A stretch of DNA of 64,000 nucleotides from Typha latifolia (Eukaryota; Streptophyta; Magnoliopsida; Poales; Typhaceae). The notes under the pieces are model-generated. The model saw nothing but the letters and a program-made list of their open reading frames with translations, searched no databases and was not told the origin of the DNA. Where the stretch lies: NCBI GenBank assembly GCA_019914945.1, contig CM034106.1:5766001-5830000 (forward strand). Reading direction: 5' to 3'. Positions 9,872-22,740 of the stretch are shown here, in pieces (position 1 is the stretch's first letter; each line of letters starts with the position of its first letter). The position numbers and the translations under genes were made by a program.

Positions 9872-12150
9872 CTTAATATTTATCGATAATTATTAAAATA
9901 TCAATCAACATTATTAACCTAGACCAATTGGTAGCTTTAGTTGGCAAATATTAAATGCTACTAAATATGACAAAAATGGTGATGTTGACTCTAAGTTGTA
10001 TAGTATTAAATAGGCTTTCTAACTAATGTTTCTAAAATAGTTTCGTATACTTTGATTTTAAAATTAATTTTTTACTTCAATATTCTTCATCAAATATCTC
10101 ATATCTTATACATATGCTCATATATATATATATATATATGATAAATATAGTATCAAATAGGCTTTCATAAAGTTGTATAATATTAAATAGGATTTCGAGC
10201 GTATTTAAAATAATACTAATCAAATTTTAAATGATACAAATATGATATATTAAGTATATATATATTTTTGTCATAATTTTATTATCTAAAATTATATAAA
10301 TATTATTTCAGATGCATTACAATCTTGTCCCTAGTGAGAATCTTTAAATTTAACCTCTAGTATAATTAAATATGATGAAAAAGTTAATGATTGTACTTTA
10401 GTTAAGACTATATAGGAGTTAAGTATTTAAAGTAAAAATATATAAATACTTTGTAAAAATGAATCAAACTATAAGAGATTAAAGTGCAATTAACCCTATT
10501 TAAAATATTGTGTCTTGGGTTTTTTAACATCCTTAGGATCTAAGCCGTTGCCTAAATCTTATTTTCTCAATTATAGCCCAGTATAGTGGTAAAGAATCCT
10601 CCTCTAACATTAAAATAAGAATCTAATCTAATCGCTAGAGAAATAGGGTCGTCTTTGCTACTCCTTTTGTCAACACCAACTAACAAGAAAGAAACTGAGA
10701 TTAATAATTTCCATAAGTGGGTCAACTAGTGTAAAATCCACTAACATCTTTTTGATTCCCTTTATTAGAAGACAAGGGTTGAGATTAGGCACTTCATTAA
10801 ACTCTAATTTCTAGCAATTGAACACACTTTTAATTAGATTAAGATGATAGTTCTAAATAATATCAAGGTAAATGCGTTCGAACATAAGTTTAAAATGTAT
10901 AGATCAAACTTGTTTGATATATTATGAGCCGATAAATTATATACTAGGCAAAAAGGCTAGCTCTTCTGAATATATTTATTGGATAATCTGACTATCATCG
11001 TAATGCCAAGCGAAATCCATATTGGCCACAAAGGGTCCAATTGTTATGCATGCTCACGAGAGAATTCCACTCTAAATCACCTTTTCTTGCGTAGGTAAAA
11101 GTCAAACCAACATCTAACACTAAGTTGTTGGTTTGGCTTTTGGCCTCAATTGTTGCTCATGCTTAGATACTTTAGAGCTCAACTCATGCTCAAGTCAACT
11201 GTGAGCACATAAGAATATGAAATGGTGGCAGTTTTTGACCCGATAAAATAACTCAACATAAACTCAAACCTAACTTATTTATTAATTCGTGTTTACTTTT
11301 TCAGTCCATGAATTTAGCCTATTTAAGTGTAAACTTTTACAATCTCCCTTCCGTATTTATGATCAATCACTTGTTATGACACTTGTTGCATATCTAATAA
11401 ATATATTATATTCATGTTCAATATTTTAATATGTCAAAAAAAAAAAAAAAAAAAAAACATTGTGCTCGTGTTGGCTTGAATTTGATCCGACTCAGTTGCT
11501 ACCCTTATTAGTAGGCACTCTCGAGCACGACCCAAACTAGAGCTCGAGTTCAATCAATTTCTAGCCTAGGCAAGCTAAGCACACGTTGACCACTATACTG
11601 TTGCAGTCGGTCTGTGGATTCGTACATTTCATTAGCTTAGAATAAAAAAATCACTGTGATCATAAAAGTAATGTGATATCGAGTGATTGTAAGACTATAT
11701 GAGGTAGCAGAAATGTGAGTTGATAAACACTCCCTCTACGGAATCCATCACATCGGAGTCAAGCACACTCTTTTACCACTCAGAAATCATCAAGAAAATA
11801 GGAGCAAACAAGAAGTTAATAATTAAAATAAGTGTACTTTCATTAGTTAATTCATTGAGTACATACAGGTTACATGAAATGATGTCTTCATGAGTTCCAA
11901 CCCTCTTAGAAATCTACACATAACTCATTTTCATTAAATTTACATAACTCCCCAAGAGAAAGTCATTTATCCTTCTCTTTTATAATGATGACAATGCAAG
12001 AGGACTACAAAAGTTTATCACAAGTACTATCACCTATCACTTACTAACCACAAATGAATGATTAATCAAAAGAGTCAAAACTATATAAAATACTTATAAA
12101 CGATTGCCATGCATACTTAAACTTGGGCACACATGTCACACATAGCCAAA
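9872..12150. other. AT-rich stretch without recognised genes
   Basis: I find no ORF, exon or complete transposon. There is a TA dinucleotide run near 10121-10140 and an A-run at about 11435-11457. Scattered phrases near 11140-11600 resemble subterminal DNA of a hAT-type element, but no terminal repeats or target duplication could be fixed. Confidence 0.5.
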
Positions 12151-12835
12151 GACAAATAAGATGATGATGTGAAGAACTTTTTAATAGATTTTTCAAATTT
12201 GGGATTGTATGAATTTGAGCGTTACACTCTCATGGATGGTTTAGATAAGAACTTGTCCTCCGGTTCAAATGATCAAAAGTTTGAAGTTTGGCTCGAGTCA
12301 AGTGTTTCATCTTGCCGTGTCGAATGCATTCAAACGAGCCCAAAGGTTATATGAACACAAAACTTTGAAAGCATTTACACTTCATAGGTGTTCGAATAGC
12401 CCTACTGACGTTCAAATATCATTTTGCATTCCGAATTTAAATTTTGAGAGCATTCAAATGGGCCTACAGGCATTCAAACACACTGTATTTTTTTCAACTT
12501 AAGTCAGCCCTATAATACTAAAGTTAAGATTTTGGAGCTTTTATGCTTAAGAGAAAAATAAAAAGAGGTAGCCATCATTGTATTGAGAAACTCTTTGTAA
12601 TCATGTAAGTCGTGTCTCTCTCTCTCTATTGTCTCTATTGCTTATATTCTTTGAGATTACTTGCATTGGGGTGTCTAATATGTGATTAGAAGTAGTTGAT
12701 TGTTATTCCTCTACTATTAGCACCATATTTGAGTTTTCTCCAACTTGATTGAATTTTCCCATTACTATTCTACTGGTCATATTTGGGGCTGAAGGTTTTG
12801 CCTCCACTTTTATCACTCATTTGGCATTTAGCACA
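12150..12835 (+). mobile_element. Probable 5' LTR of a decayed copia element
   Basis: The block precedes a tRNA-Met-like primer site and a copia gag. It contains decayed versions of the CGTTCGAACG palindrome cluster at about 12318-12485 (GCATTCAAACG, GCATTCAAATG and similar). The exact left end is not determined. Confidence 0.5.
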
Positions 12836-12837
12836 AT

Positions 12838-12852
12838 AAATTGGTATTACAG
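12838..12852 (+). other. Primer-binding site of the copia element
   Basis: ATTGGTATTACAGC resembles the TGGTATCAGAGC complement of initiator tRNA-Met, with two changes. It sits between the LTR block and gag. Confidence 0.6.
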
Positions 12853-12916
12853 CTTCAAGATTTCAAACCTAGGCTATTAGATTTTAGAATAGTGTGGATT
12901 TGGAAAATTTGCAAAA

Positions 12917-13339
12917 ATGTCGAAATCATTCAAATTGAGGAAAATTTTCTCAAATGCAAAACTTGAATTAGAAAAATTTGATGGCACCAATAACTTTAGA
13001 ATGTGGCAATGTGAAGTAATGGATATCTTGTTCTAATAAAAATTGGACATCACCTTGGAAGAGAAACTCGAAGAAGAATTAGATAAAGAATGGGAGAAGA
13101 TGAATTTGCAAGCATGTATCACCATTCAGTTTTGTTTAGCAAATGATCAAACGTACCTTGTGATGAAGGAAAATTCAGCAAAGAACTTGTGCAAAAAACT
13201 TGAGGACAAATTTAATACTAAGAGCTTTGAAAACTGATTCTATTTTAAGAAGTTTTTTAGGTCTTAATACAAGATTAGAACACGTACGGCTAAGCATTTG
13301 AACTCCTTCAATAAACTACTTGCGAATTTGCAAAATATG
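12917..13339 (+). pseudogene. Copia gag fragment, interrupted
   Basis: The frame opens with MSKSFKLRKIFSNA and continues LEKFDGTNNFRMW, typical of copia gag proteins that coat the RNA genome. A TAA near 13035 is followed by a 64-residue open part (13043-13237). After a frameshift, KHLNSFNKLLANLQNM is readable up to about 13339, where unrelated GC-rich DNA begins. The rest of gag resumes near 17009, so gag was split by an insertion. Confidence 0.75.
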
Positions 13340-13975
13340 CGAGGCACGTGCGCCCCTTTCCTTTCTTCCCCCTCTCTCTTTTCTTCTTCTGGTTCTCCCT
13401 CTTTTCTTTTTCTTTTTTCTTTTTTCCTTCTCCTCGCACACAACTCACTCTCCCTCTTTCTTCTTACCACTGCATCGGAGTGTCGCAGAAGCCACCAACC
13501 TCGTGGATCGTAGTGTCGGAGCTCCCTCATTCTCCAGGTAAGTTTGATATATAATTAATTAATTAATTTTGAGTTTTTCCTTTGATGTGCCTTCCTCTCG
13601 ATCTTGCTGTGATTCAGCTGGCCGGTGGCTTTGTGCCTTGACGCGCCGGTCTGATGAGCTTCCATTCCCCTATTCATGAGGATGCTTATGGTGGCATCCT
13701 TTGGAGCCCTCGCGGCCGGAACCATCGGGCAGCCCCTCGCTCTGGCCAGCGACCTTGGCGAGGGCGAGTCTCACCGTCGGCCGCCTCTTGCGTCTAAGCT
13801 CCCCCTTGGCATGTGTTTGGTGGCGGGTGTTATAACATGGTTTCAAAGCCCAGGTTTTACCAAATAATTCGGCAAGCTTTCCAAAATATTATCCATACGG
13901 GTGACGTGTAGGAAAACTTAGAGATTGCGTATGGATGAATGCATTTGACATTAGCGACATCTAGGTTTTTGATAA

Positions 13976-14016
<41 letters not shown>
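13976..14016 (+). repeat. TAA microsatellite
   Basis: About thirteen uninterrupted AAT/TAA units lie inside the non-coding element. Confidence 0.95.
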
Positions 14017-14018
<2 letters not shown>

Positions 14019-16798
14019 TCATAAATTGATTGAGTAAGAACTTATAAATTGTGTTGGTAAATAAGTAATGTGTTGTTGCTAGTTTAAATAGGGTAAGTTG
14101 ACTAGTAATTATCTTTAGCATTATGAAGTCATATGTGTAACCGAGTTAGAAAGTAAAAGTTGAATAATTGCATTTTTGTGGTTCATGTGTCGTGATTCAT
14201 GTAGGAGTTAATGATAATTGCTTTTGCCGACCTTCTTATGTATTACCATTTTGATTTTCCTTAATAAAGCGTGGACCCTACCCACATCGCATGTATTCTA
14301 TAGTAAGTGGATCTAAATCACCTCGTGATTAGTGTAGTGAGTTGTTGGTTCATTGACTAGATTTGGAGCCAAATTTATGAGTCATTGATGATAGAGTTGT
14401 TATTGCAATTACAACTACATGCCTTTGACCTGTAATTATGTCTTTCTGCCTGGATTGTTTTGATTAGAGGCATAGTGAGTATATCAATTATTGAGTTATT
14501 GGAAATTATTTTGTTTGTGAGACAAATCAGTTATAGTGGAACATTAGGTGGTTGACTGATTGCTAGCACTGTTGTCACTTATCTGATATTTCATGGAGCA
14601 CCATATTTGTTTTGGCGATGTTTTTCTTAAAGTTGCTTTGTTTTATTTTATTTTATTTCCCTTTTTCTCTTTCTTTTCCTTAGAAAAAAAGAGTGTATTG
14701 TATTTTTACGAATTGACTTTTATGACAAGTGACTAAGTGTGTGCATTAAGTTACCAGAGCTTGATTAGCTGTCGGTTAGGGTGTTTAAGGTTGGAAGGGT
14801 GATTTGACAGTGAGTTATTAATGTTTAGTTGGAGGTCGCATTTGTGTAGGGCCTTTCCAGAGTACCAACTAGCTAGTCCCTAGTGGGTGTGTGTTCACCA
14901 CCATTGTTTTCTAAAGTTTTGATTGGGTTTTAGTAATGTCTAAATGATACTTGAGATTATATCAATTTTTGTTTAATGATAAGAATGTTAGAGAAGTTAA
15001 TTTTGTAATGCCTGCTTGGATAATTTTGAGTGATGTTGAAAAGCTTCAGTTTATAAATTATGAAACTTAGAGAGTTGTATGACTAGTATTAAGTTAAAAT
15101 CTACCGGCAAGTGAGAGCTAACTCATGGTTAATTCGGATTGATGAATGATACTAACTTTCTCTGAGTATCTAAATTTTTGATTGTTACCTTAAATGAAAT
15201 TTCTAATTATTACATCATGATGCTAAAATATTGATTGGTTACAAGGACAATTCAATCATTGGTTGGCATTTATTGTATTTAAATATTTGAGATGTTAGAA
15301 CTTCTGCAAAATAAATTATGGGAGAGCTCGATTCAAACTTATAGTTATTGCCTTTTCTTAATTGAAATTATGTTTGTTTTATTAGCTAATAAGGTTAATG
15401 GAGATCGCTTCTTGTTGCTTAATTATACCTTGGATTAGATGATTATAAAGTTATTTAATAATTGAAAGCAGCGTGACGTGGGTATTATCCAATGCCATTT
15501 CTGAGTCAATAATCATTAATAGAAAAGTTATTGATTAATGAGGTTCGAATCTTTATTGGTGGATGAATGATGAGTGACTATGTTTGGACTGAGTAATTAA
15601 ATTAAAAAATGATAAATAAATAAACAAAATAAAATTTATTGTAATTAGTAAAATTAGTCATGGGGTGAACGAAGAATAATATCAGGGAGTGTATCTTCCT
15701 TTTAAAGGTTTACTTATTTGGGAATTGTGTGGTTGCAAGTGAATATTCAATTTGTTAGTGGTAAAAAAAGAGTTACCTTACGATCTCAGTGTGGCTAATG
15801 ACTAATGGTAGTAGTCATGAAAATCTTATTAGAAAATTGTTTCGTTTAGATTGTTAATTTTGAGATTACTTAGCTTATTAGAGTATTATTAGATGGAAAA
15901 TGAGAATTTAGAAATGATATGAGGGATGATTTATGCGAGACCTTACCTTGGGTGTAGTGAGACTCTGTGAGCTAAGTGTTCGTTGTTGGTCCTATCATAA
16001 TGTAAGTTTGTCTTTTGATTTTTAGCGTGTGTTTTGTAGAAAGTTTAGTAGGTAGTGTTTAGAAGATTTAAATTATTGCGGTCGTGTTGGAAGTAAATTG
16101 ATGTTGTTGGTAGACCTATAGATCAAAGTAAATGGGGAAAGTGGAAATAAAGGTTTCCAATTATTGGATTACTTCAATCTAAGAGAGAAGAGTATATTTT
16201 GATCTTGTCAGAATGAGTTTGATGACTTTGACTTTTAGTTCTGGTTGATAACGAGTGACTATGATTCCTTGTGGTGTCTAGTTGGTTTAGTAGTCTGGAC
16301 CAATAGATTTTATCTCTAGTTAATGATAAGGTATGCTCAGTTAGCAGAGTTTGAGTTGGATCTAACTTCCAAAGTTAGTCTAAGGATTGGTGGTATAGTA
16401 TCCCATGCTAGGGCGCACTATAATGATCACTTGTGGGCAACTTTCAGTTTTGATTTTATTTCAAAGAATCTTATTACGTGATGTATCTTTGTAGTCATCT
16501 ATAGTATAAGAGTAAGTTCTTGATATATTTAATTTTGTCATCAATGTTCCTCCTAATCGATAATTAATCTTGACAAGTTAGTTAAGACCTTTATTTTTAG
16601 ATTTGTCGATCAATCTTACACTTATTGTGTTTCATCTTTTAATTTCGAGGTCAAAATTTTTTTTTGGTGGGAGTGTTATAACATCCATCAACAAAAAAAA
16701 GAAAGAAAATAGGTGCGCACGTGCCCAGCACGTGCACTGACTTAAGGGCTTGTTGTGGCCTTAGTGTTATGAGCTTCCTTGTCTGAGTTATTTATAAA

Positions 16799-17004
16799 AA
16801 TGTGAGCTTTTCACTTGTATATTATATTGAATATTAGGTCACATGATAATCACATAGATTCTATCTATGTGAAGGGCATGTGTTTGGTGATGGGTGAAAA
16901 TGTGAACTTTTTGCTTGTATATTATATTAAAACATTGACTAGCAAGTCCATTGATAATCGTGTGGATTCTATCTATGTGAGGGGCATGTGTTTGGTGATG
17001 GGTG
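16799..17004 (+). repeat. Tandem duplication of the LTR 3' end (about 100 bp x 2)
   Basis: Two adjacent copies begin AATGTGA(G/A)CTTTT and end GGCATGTGTTTGGTGATGGGTG. They differ by small substitutions and about 8 extra bases in the second copy. Confidence 0.8.
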
Positions 17005-17008
17005 TTAC

Positions 17009-18440
17009 AATGCTTTAACGGTGAGGGTAAGATTGAAGAATAGAAAATTTGTAAAGTGAGGTAAATCTTTCTCAAAGTCAAGGGGTACATCTTCAAACAG
17101 AAAAATAATTATAAAAGACCAATGCTCTTATGCAGAAACTAAGGACATTGGAAGAAGAATTGTCCCATATTGAAGAACAAGGATAAGAAATTAAGACAAA
17201 TATGACACATTCAAAGGCAAATATGACGCATTCAGGTGATAAGAATTCAGAGAATGTCTTGATAGAGCTCGCCTCTTGCTTGTGACACGTATGAGTGGAT
17301 ATTGAATTTTGGGTGCACATACCATATATATCACAACCGGAATTTATTTTTCACTTTTGATAAAATCTCAGGTGGATTTGTATTCATGAGCAATGATAGC
17401 TTGTGTAGAGCTAAGGACATTGGCACCATCCGCCTAAAGCTACATAATAAATCTATGAAAGAGCTAACTGAAGTCTAGTACATATCAGAATTGAAGAAGA
17501 ATCTCATTTCTCTTGGTGTCTTAGAATTAAAGGGCTTCATCATTACTTTGAGAGGTGGAGTATTGAAGATTTCTTTGGGAGCCCTAGTTATGATGAAGGG
17601 TATAAGAAGAAGAAATCTATATTTTTGCATGACTCTATAGATATCGGTAGTGTAGCCGCAATTTCAAGCAATTCAGTTGATGCGGCTAACACTACTAGAT
17701 TATGGCATATGAGGTTGGGGTAGCCGGGAGATAAAGCATTGCAAGACTTATCAAATTAAGGATTGTTGAAGGGTATGAAAAATCTCAAATTGGAAGTTTG
17801 CAAACACTATGTTTTGGATGAGCAAACAAGAGTCAAGTTTGATATTAGAGTGCATCAAACTAAAGATATCTTGGATATGCAAATGTTTGGGAACTTATTT
17901 AGAAGGCTTCCTTGGGCGTAAAGCATTGGTTTGTGACCTTTGTATATGCATTATAAGCATCAAGTGTTGAAAATATTTCATAATTAAAAAAAAAAGATGA
18001 TTGAAAATCAAACTAGCAAGAAGATCAAGAAGCTCAAATCAAATAGTTGAGGCGAATACACATCGAATCCTTTTATGAAGTTATACAAAACAGATGAAAT
18101 TGAACGACACTTCATTGTTAGATAAATGCCTCAATAAAATAGCGTAACTAAGCGTCTAAACCATACCTTATTGGAGAACGTGTGATGTATGTTGTCCAAT
18201 GCTAATTCGGTAAGGAGTTTTGGGCTGAGGCTATAGTTTGACAAATAATAGGAAGAGCTCATCGGAGGTATAGTCTGACAAACACATTTTAGATTATAAT
18301 TCCTTACATATTTTTGGTTGTCTTACATACTACCATGTTAGGGAGAGCAAATTAGATCATAGAGCTAAGAATGGCATCTTCTTGGGCTTTGGTACTAGTG
18401 TGAAAGGATTTCAGGTTTAGAGGCCAGAATTGAAGAGATT
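17009..18440 (+). pseudogene. Copia gag-end, protease and integrase remnant
   Basis: Plus-strand broken frames continue the interrupted copia element. A degenerate zinc knuckle lies near 17105-17190. A protease region follows (WILDFGCTYHIYHN, then GGFVFMSND and SLGVLELKGF). A pre-integrase stretch comes next, and integrase phrases near 18130-18235 (NANSVRSFG preceded by a RMNRTLLE-like reading) and 18350-18440 (AKNGIFLGFGTSVKGF). Frequent stops show it is dead. It ends where a gypsy LTR starts at 18442. Confidence 0.75.
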
Positions 18441-18441
18441 G

Positions 18442-18652
18442 TGTTATGATCCGACCACATGGGTTAAGTCAAGTCAAGTCAAGTCAAGTCAAGTTAGTTA
18501 CTTAGCTTTATCTTATTATTTTTAATTTTAAATAAATTATATAATTCGCATGTGGATCTGATCCGCTAGGAATTTTACTCCTATAAATAGAGGTGGACAT
18601 GTGTGTTGATGATTATCATTGGGAGAAATCTGAGTTTAGCCAGATATTATTT
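18442..18652 (+). mobile_element. Truncated gypsy LTR, TGTTACGATTCG family
   Basis: It starts TGTTATGATCCGACC and matches the first 210 bases of the LTRs at 9342 and 46489. It is cut at 18652 by the next element. It had itself inserted in the copia remnant. Confidence 0.8.
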
Positions 18653-19621
18653 GATACGATTCGGACTTCACCGATGTCGTCTCGAGCATGGATTCACTTT
18701 AGGAGTGTCTTTGTTTCTTATTTTAATGTTTAATTTCTAAGAAAATAAGTTTTTTGTAAGTCACGTTCGAACGCGGGTGGAGTGCGTTCGAACGCGGTTG
18801 TGAACATGGTTGTGAGAGTGTGCATTGTGCGTCCGAACGCCCCATTCGAACGCACTGTGAATGCTTGCATCGCATTCGCAAATCTAGAGAAGTGGGAAAC
18901 AGGCGCGTTCGATAGCGAACTCGGTGCGTTCGAACGCGGTCGAGCGCGTTCGATAGCGAACTCGGTGCGTTCGAACGCGGTCGGGCGCGTTCAAATGTGA
19001 TCGGGCGCATTCGAACGCGGTCGGCAAAATTGTATTGTTTAGGGTTCATTTTGAGTTGTTTGGGTTAGCCTCTAAAAGGGATGTGGATTGCAACCAAAAG
19101 ATTATTATTGAATAATTGAGTTTTGCCTTGCCTCCTTCGTCTTCTTCGCTCTCGTTCTCTCAATCCTCGGCGACGCCGCTTCTAACCTCCCTCAATCGGC
19201 CAATCACCTTAGACCCTTAGGGGTGGCCCTCTCCTTCCCCTTCTTCTAATCTATCCAACACTTGCCCTAACCCTTCCATCAACCATAACCTTTCCATCAC
19301 CACTTTTCACCGGTGCCAGCCCACAAAAGCCGGTCCACCTCCAACCACCATCATCCTAGGATCTCGTGCCTCCATCCATGGATCCTAAACAGACCACCCT
19401 GACATTTGTCCACTAATCAGATGATATCTTGAGATCCCCACATCCGATTCTCCTGAAAATTGCTTTGTTGGAAAGCTCTTTTCTGGGGCTACAATATATC
19501 CAAATTTCATGCATCTAAGGCCAGCATCTTTCGATATCTTATTTCAAAATTCCATACCAGATCCAGTTCAGATCAGAGAATTCGAAGCGATCGAACCTTA
19601 GCCTAAGGGGAGATCATATCA
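18653..19621 (+). mobile_element. 5' LTR of the gypsy element (969 bp)
   Basis: It starts TGATACGATTCGG and ends ATCATATCA just before the primer site. It holds the CGTTCGAACG palindrome cluster (about 18763-19025), and a CCTCTAAAAGGG sequence lies about 50 bases downstream where sister copies have CCTCTATAAAGG. Related LTRs are at 33439-34276, 48290-48951 and 63424-63665. Confidence 0.8.
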
Positions 19622-19623
19622 AG

Positions 19624-19636
19624 TTAGTATCAGAGC
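19624..19636 (+). other. Primer-binding site
   Basis: TTAGTATCAGAGC is the initiator tRNA-Met complement TGGTATCAGAGC with small changes. It sits two bases after the LTR end. Confidence 0.8.
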
Positions 19637-19662
19637 TACCGTTCCTCAGACAAGCGCTTTCT

Positions 19663-20730
19663 ATGATGACCACCAGAGCCATGGCTACACGGCGAGAAGA
19701 TGAAGAAGAGATTCATTCTCCCAATAGAGGAGGGGGGAAATAGTTGCGAGGACTTCCACCCGCGGAACCAGCCGATCTAATCGGAATATGAAAGAACCTA
19801 GTGTTCAAGCCGTGTTGGGGTCTCTATTCGAACAAATGGCCATCAACAACCAGATGATAATGGAGATGATGCGGGAATTGCGGGCGACAAGGGAAGACAT
19901 GGCGAACGGGAACGCACCATTGACCCTACGACGCGAGTCCACACCCATGAACCCACCGCCACCGGTTCAGCCTTTGCAACTACAGGAGCCACTGCTGCCA
20001 CCACCCTATGGGCAGAGACAAGCAAGGATGGTTACACCAGGCCCAGTTGCAGGTGAACCCATCTGACGAGCGAACCACTATGGAGACCACCTTGGAGATC
20101 AAGATCCATGGGCGGGTCAATACGATCCGGAACCATGGCGAGTTAATCAAAACTAAATGAGGGATCATCAACCCTTCATGGTGCATCCTCCTCTGGTTAG
20201 ACCAGGACTTGGACATGATCTGGAACGAGACAATGGTATACATGGACAAAACATGCGTCTCGAATTCCCCAAGTTCAAAGGTGGCAATCCGATCGATTGG
20301 TTGTATAGGGCAGAGCAATTCTTCGCATACCAAGGTACGATGGAAGAATACAAGGTGATGCTTGCGAGCTTCCACCTTGAGGATGCGGCGCTTCATTGAT
20401 TTCAAGCAGCCAATGCCAATGAGGCTATCAATACTTGGGTTGAATTTTGTGCTGATATCACACGGGGATTTGGAGCGTCGGGATATGAAGACTTTCATGC
20501 TCTCTTCTCAAAGATGGTGCAAAAGACTACGATTGGGGCATACCAAGAAGAATTTGAGAGGATAAGTAGCTGATGTCATCCACCATGGATGGATCAGCAA
20601 CTTCGCAACACCTTCATCTCCGGGCTGCAGAGAGACATACAAGTCGATGTGAAGGCTTTAAGGCCTAGAACTTTAAAGAAGGCCTTCGAAGATGCGGTGC
20701 TTATGGAAGACAAACATAGTGCCATGAAGT
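19663..20730 (+). pseudogene. Gypsy gag, broken
   Basis: An ATG at 19663 opens MTTRAMATRRED and meets a TAG. A second open piece starts at 19788 (MKEPSVQAVLGSLFEQMA). A third (20157-20400) contains LEFPKFKGGNPIDWLYRAEQ and FHLEDAALH, the core of a retrotransposon gag, followed by a Trp-to-TGA stop. Further gag phrases (FERISS, ISGLQRDIQVDVKALRP) continue in shifted frames to about 20730. In a live element gag packages the RNA. Confidence 0.8.
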
Positions 20731-20929
20731 TACACCTGAAATAGAGTTGGACGAGCCAAGGAAGCCGTAATCAAGCTCAACCAACCATAGCGGCAGGAAA
20801 TATTGCCGGAGTACCAAGAATTGCTGCTGCAGTGGTACCTCCTTGAGCGCCCTTGAAGCCATCCCAAGATGTGAAGTACACACATAGAGGTCCGGGACGA
20901 GCACTCACACCTGCTCAAGTGGAGAAACG

Positions 20930-21654
20930 AAGGACCAAAAGGCCTATGCTTTCATTGTGATGAGAAGTTTGTACCCGGGCATCGCTGCGCTAAACCGATG
21001 GGATCGGTGATGCTAATCGACGGATTGGAGGAGGCTGCAGATGAGTTTGTAGCTGAAAATGAAAGTGTGGCTAGACATCAAGGAGAAGAAGCCGAGGAGC
21101 AACTCGTGGAGAACATGATAGCCTAAATCTCCCTCCACGCCTATTCGGGGACAACTACGCCAAAGACCTTGCGCGTGAATGGTGTAGTCAAGAAAACCAT
21201 AGTGAAAATCTTGATTGACACTGGGTCCACCTACAATTTCATTGATAAGAGGCTCCTTAGGAAGATTGGGCTCGAGTCGGAACCCACGAAAGGGTTCGAC
21301 GTGACGATTGGAGATGGCACCACATTGCGAGCGGATTTTATTTGTGGAGGTGTGAAATTGAAGGTGCAAGGCCAAACTTTCACATTTGACCTTTATCCGT
21401 TGGCCTTGCGAGGTGCTGACATTATTTTGGAGACTCAATGGCTTTGAAGCTTGGGGCCTATGACATTTGACTTTACAAACCTCTCCATGACATTTTGGAG
21501 GAATGACCAGAGAGTGTTGCTGGATGGAAATCAACAGTTGAATGAACTTCCAAGCGTAGGGGATGCAAGTGAGCTCGTCTCTTTCTCCGCACCCACCTTT
21601 CCTTTCTTCTCAAATTTGCGGAGAGCCAGCGCAGAGGATAGTGATCTGGTCTGA
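20930..21654 (+). pseudogene. Gypsy zinc knuckle and aspartic protease
   Basis: A knuckle-like GLCFHCDEKFVPGHRC (about 20940-20990) is followed by the protease. ILIDTGSTYNFID carries the catalytic Asp-Thr-Gly, and LRGADIILETQWL marks the far half, ending in a TGA where family members usually continue. The open part is 21169-21447, with a further 21451-21654. The following reverse transcriptase is missing. Confidence 0.8.
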
Positions 21655-22740
21655 CTCATGGAGGAGTTGAGAGAGAACCCCTCAAGCCACCCCGAGCACG
21701 AGGAGTGCGATGGGTTAGTACTAGAGCGCGGGCAGATCAAGGTACCCTGGAACGAAGAGCTACGGAGATTATTGATAGCACACTTCCATGATACTCCTAT
21801 AGCAGGTCATGAAGAGGTATTACGTACCTACAAGCGACTGGCCCAAAATTGTACATGAACAGCGATGAAGATGAATGTGAAGAAGTATGTGCGTGAATGT
21901 CAAATCTGCTAACGACTCAAATCGGAGGCACTCAAGCCCAACGGGCTGTTGCAACCAGTGCCTATACCGGAGCGTATTTGGGAGGATATCTTCATGGACT
22001 TCATCGCGGGGCTGTCGGAGGTTCGAGGACAATCGGTGGTGTTCGTTGTAGTGGATAGACTGAGCAAATATGCTCATTTCATAGCATTGTCTCACCGGTT
22101 TTCAGCGAAAAGGGTTGCTGAAATTTTTGTTCAGAAGTGGCGCGCTTGCATGGGATGCCTAGGACGATCGTGTTAGACCAGGATCGCATCTTCATCAGCG
22201 AGTTTTGGTCCGAGTTCTTCATATTGCAACGGACTTAAATCAACCTTAGTTTAGGTTATCACCCCGAGACGGATGGCCAAACCGAGGTAGTGAATCACGG
22301 ACTAGAGCAATACCTGCGATGCTTTGTGGCGGACCGACCAAAGGATTGGGACAAATTCCTTCCCTAGGCCAAGTGGTCAAACAATACCGCTCATTACTCT
22401 AGCATCAGCATGACCCCCTTTGAGGCAGTTTATGGGCGCACTCTCCCTGTCTTGCGTGCCTACGATAGACTCGCGGCAATGGATAGGACCGATCTTGACT
22501 TGGAACTTGCTGATCGAGATGAAACCTTGAGACGGCTCAAGATGCACCTAGCAACAGCCCAAAATCGCATGAAGTAGACTCATGACAAAGGCCGGCGTGA
22601 GCGAGAGTTTGAGGTGGATCAATTGGTGTTTGTTCTAGCTCAACTGTACCAGCAATCCACATTGAGGCCAATTTTGAACCAGAAGTTGGGTCACAAGACT
22701 TTGGTTTGTACCGAGTGCTACAACGAATTAGTCTAGTAGC
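21655..22740 (+). pseudogene. Gypsy integrase
   Basis: The zinc-binding region shows HFHDTPIAGHEEVLRTYKRL and two Cys (YVRECQIC), with a TGA between. The catalytic core follows: the Asp of FMDFIAGLSEVRG, the second Asp in VLDQDRIF and the Glu of [13 protein letters not shown] frameshift lies near 22140. The end shows MTPFEAVYGRTLPVL and AQNRMK. These are the DDE positions that join element DNA to the host. Several stops abolish function. Confidence 0.85.

Larger units (their letters stand above)
13340..17008 (+). mobile_element. Non-coding Tekay-like LTR element (LARD-type) inserted in copia gag
   Basis: A GC-rich LTR part (13340-13833) ends GTGTTATAACA and is followed by a primer-site-like TGGTTTCAAAGCC. 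About 2.8 kb of AT-rich sequence without coding follows. At about 16640-16673, TTCGAGGTCAAAA and a purine tract GGTGGGAG precede TGTTATAACATCC, the start of a second LTR (16674-17008). That junction resembles the end of the coding Tekay-like element at 38399-38425. The interior carries no gag or pol, so it would depend on another element for proteins. The left LTR lacks the TGTTATAACATCC start and looks truncated. Flanking ATGCG and ATGCT could be a decayed 5-bp duplication. Confidence 0.6.

Noticed and set aside
13298..13554. Phe/Ser/Leu-rich frames in three registers
   Set aside because: Pyrimidine-rich LTR sequence; no protein family and no consistent frame.
19624..19636. tRNA gene fragment
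   Set aside because: Only the complement of the tRNA 3' end is present. It is a retroelement primer site, as are 12838, 28567, 43288 and 5961. No tRNA cloverleaf was found in the window.
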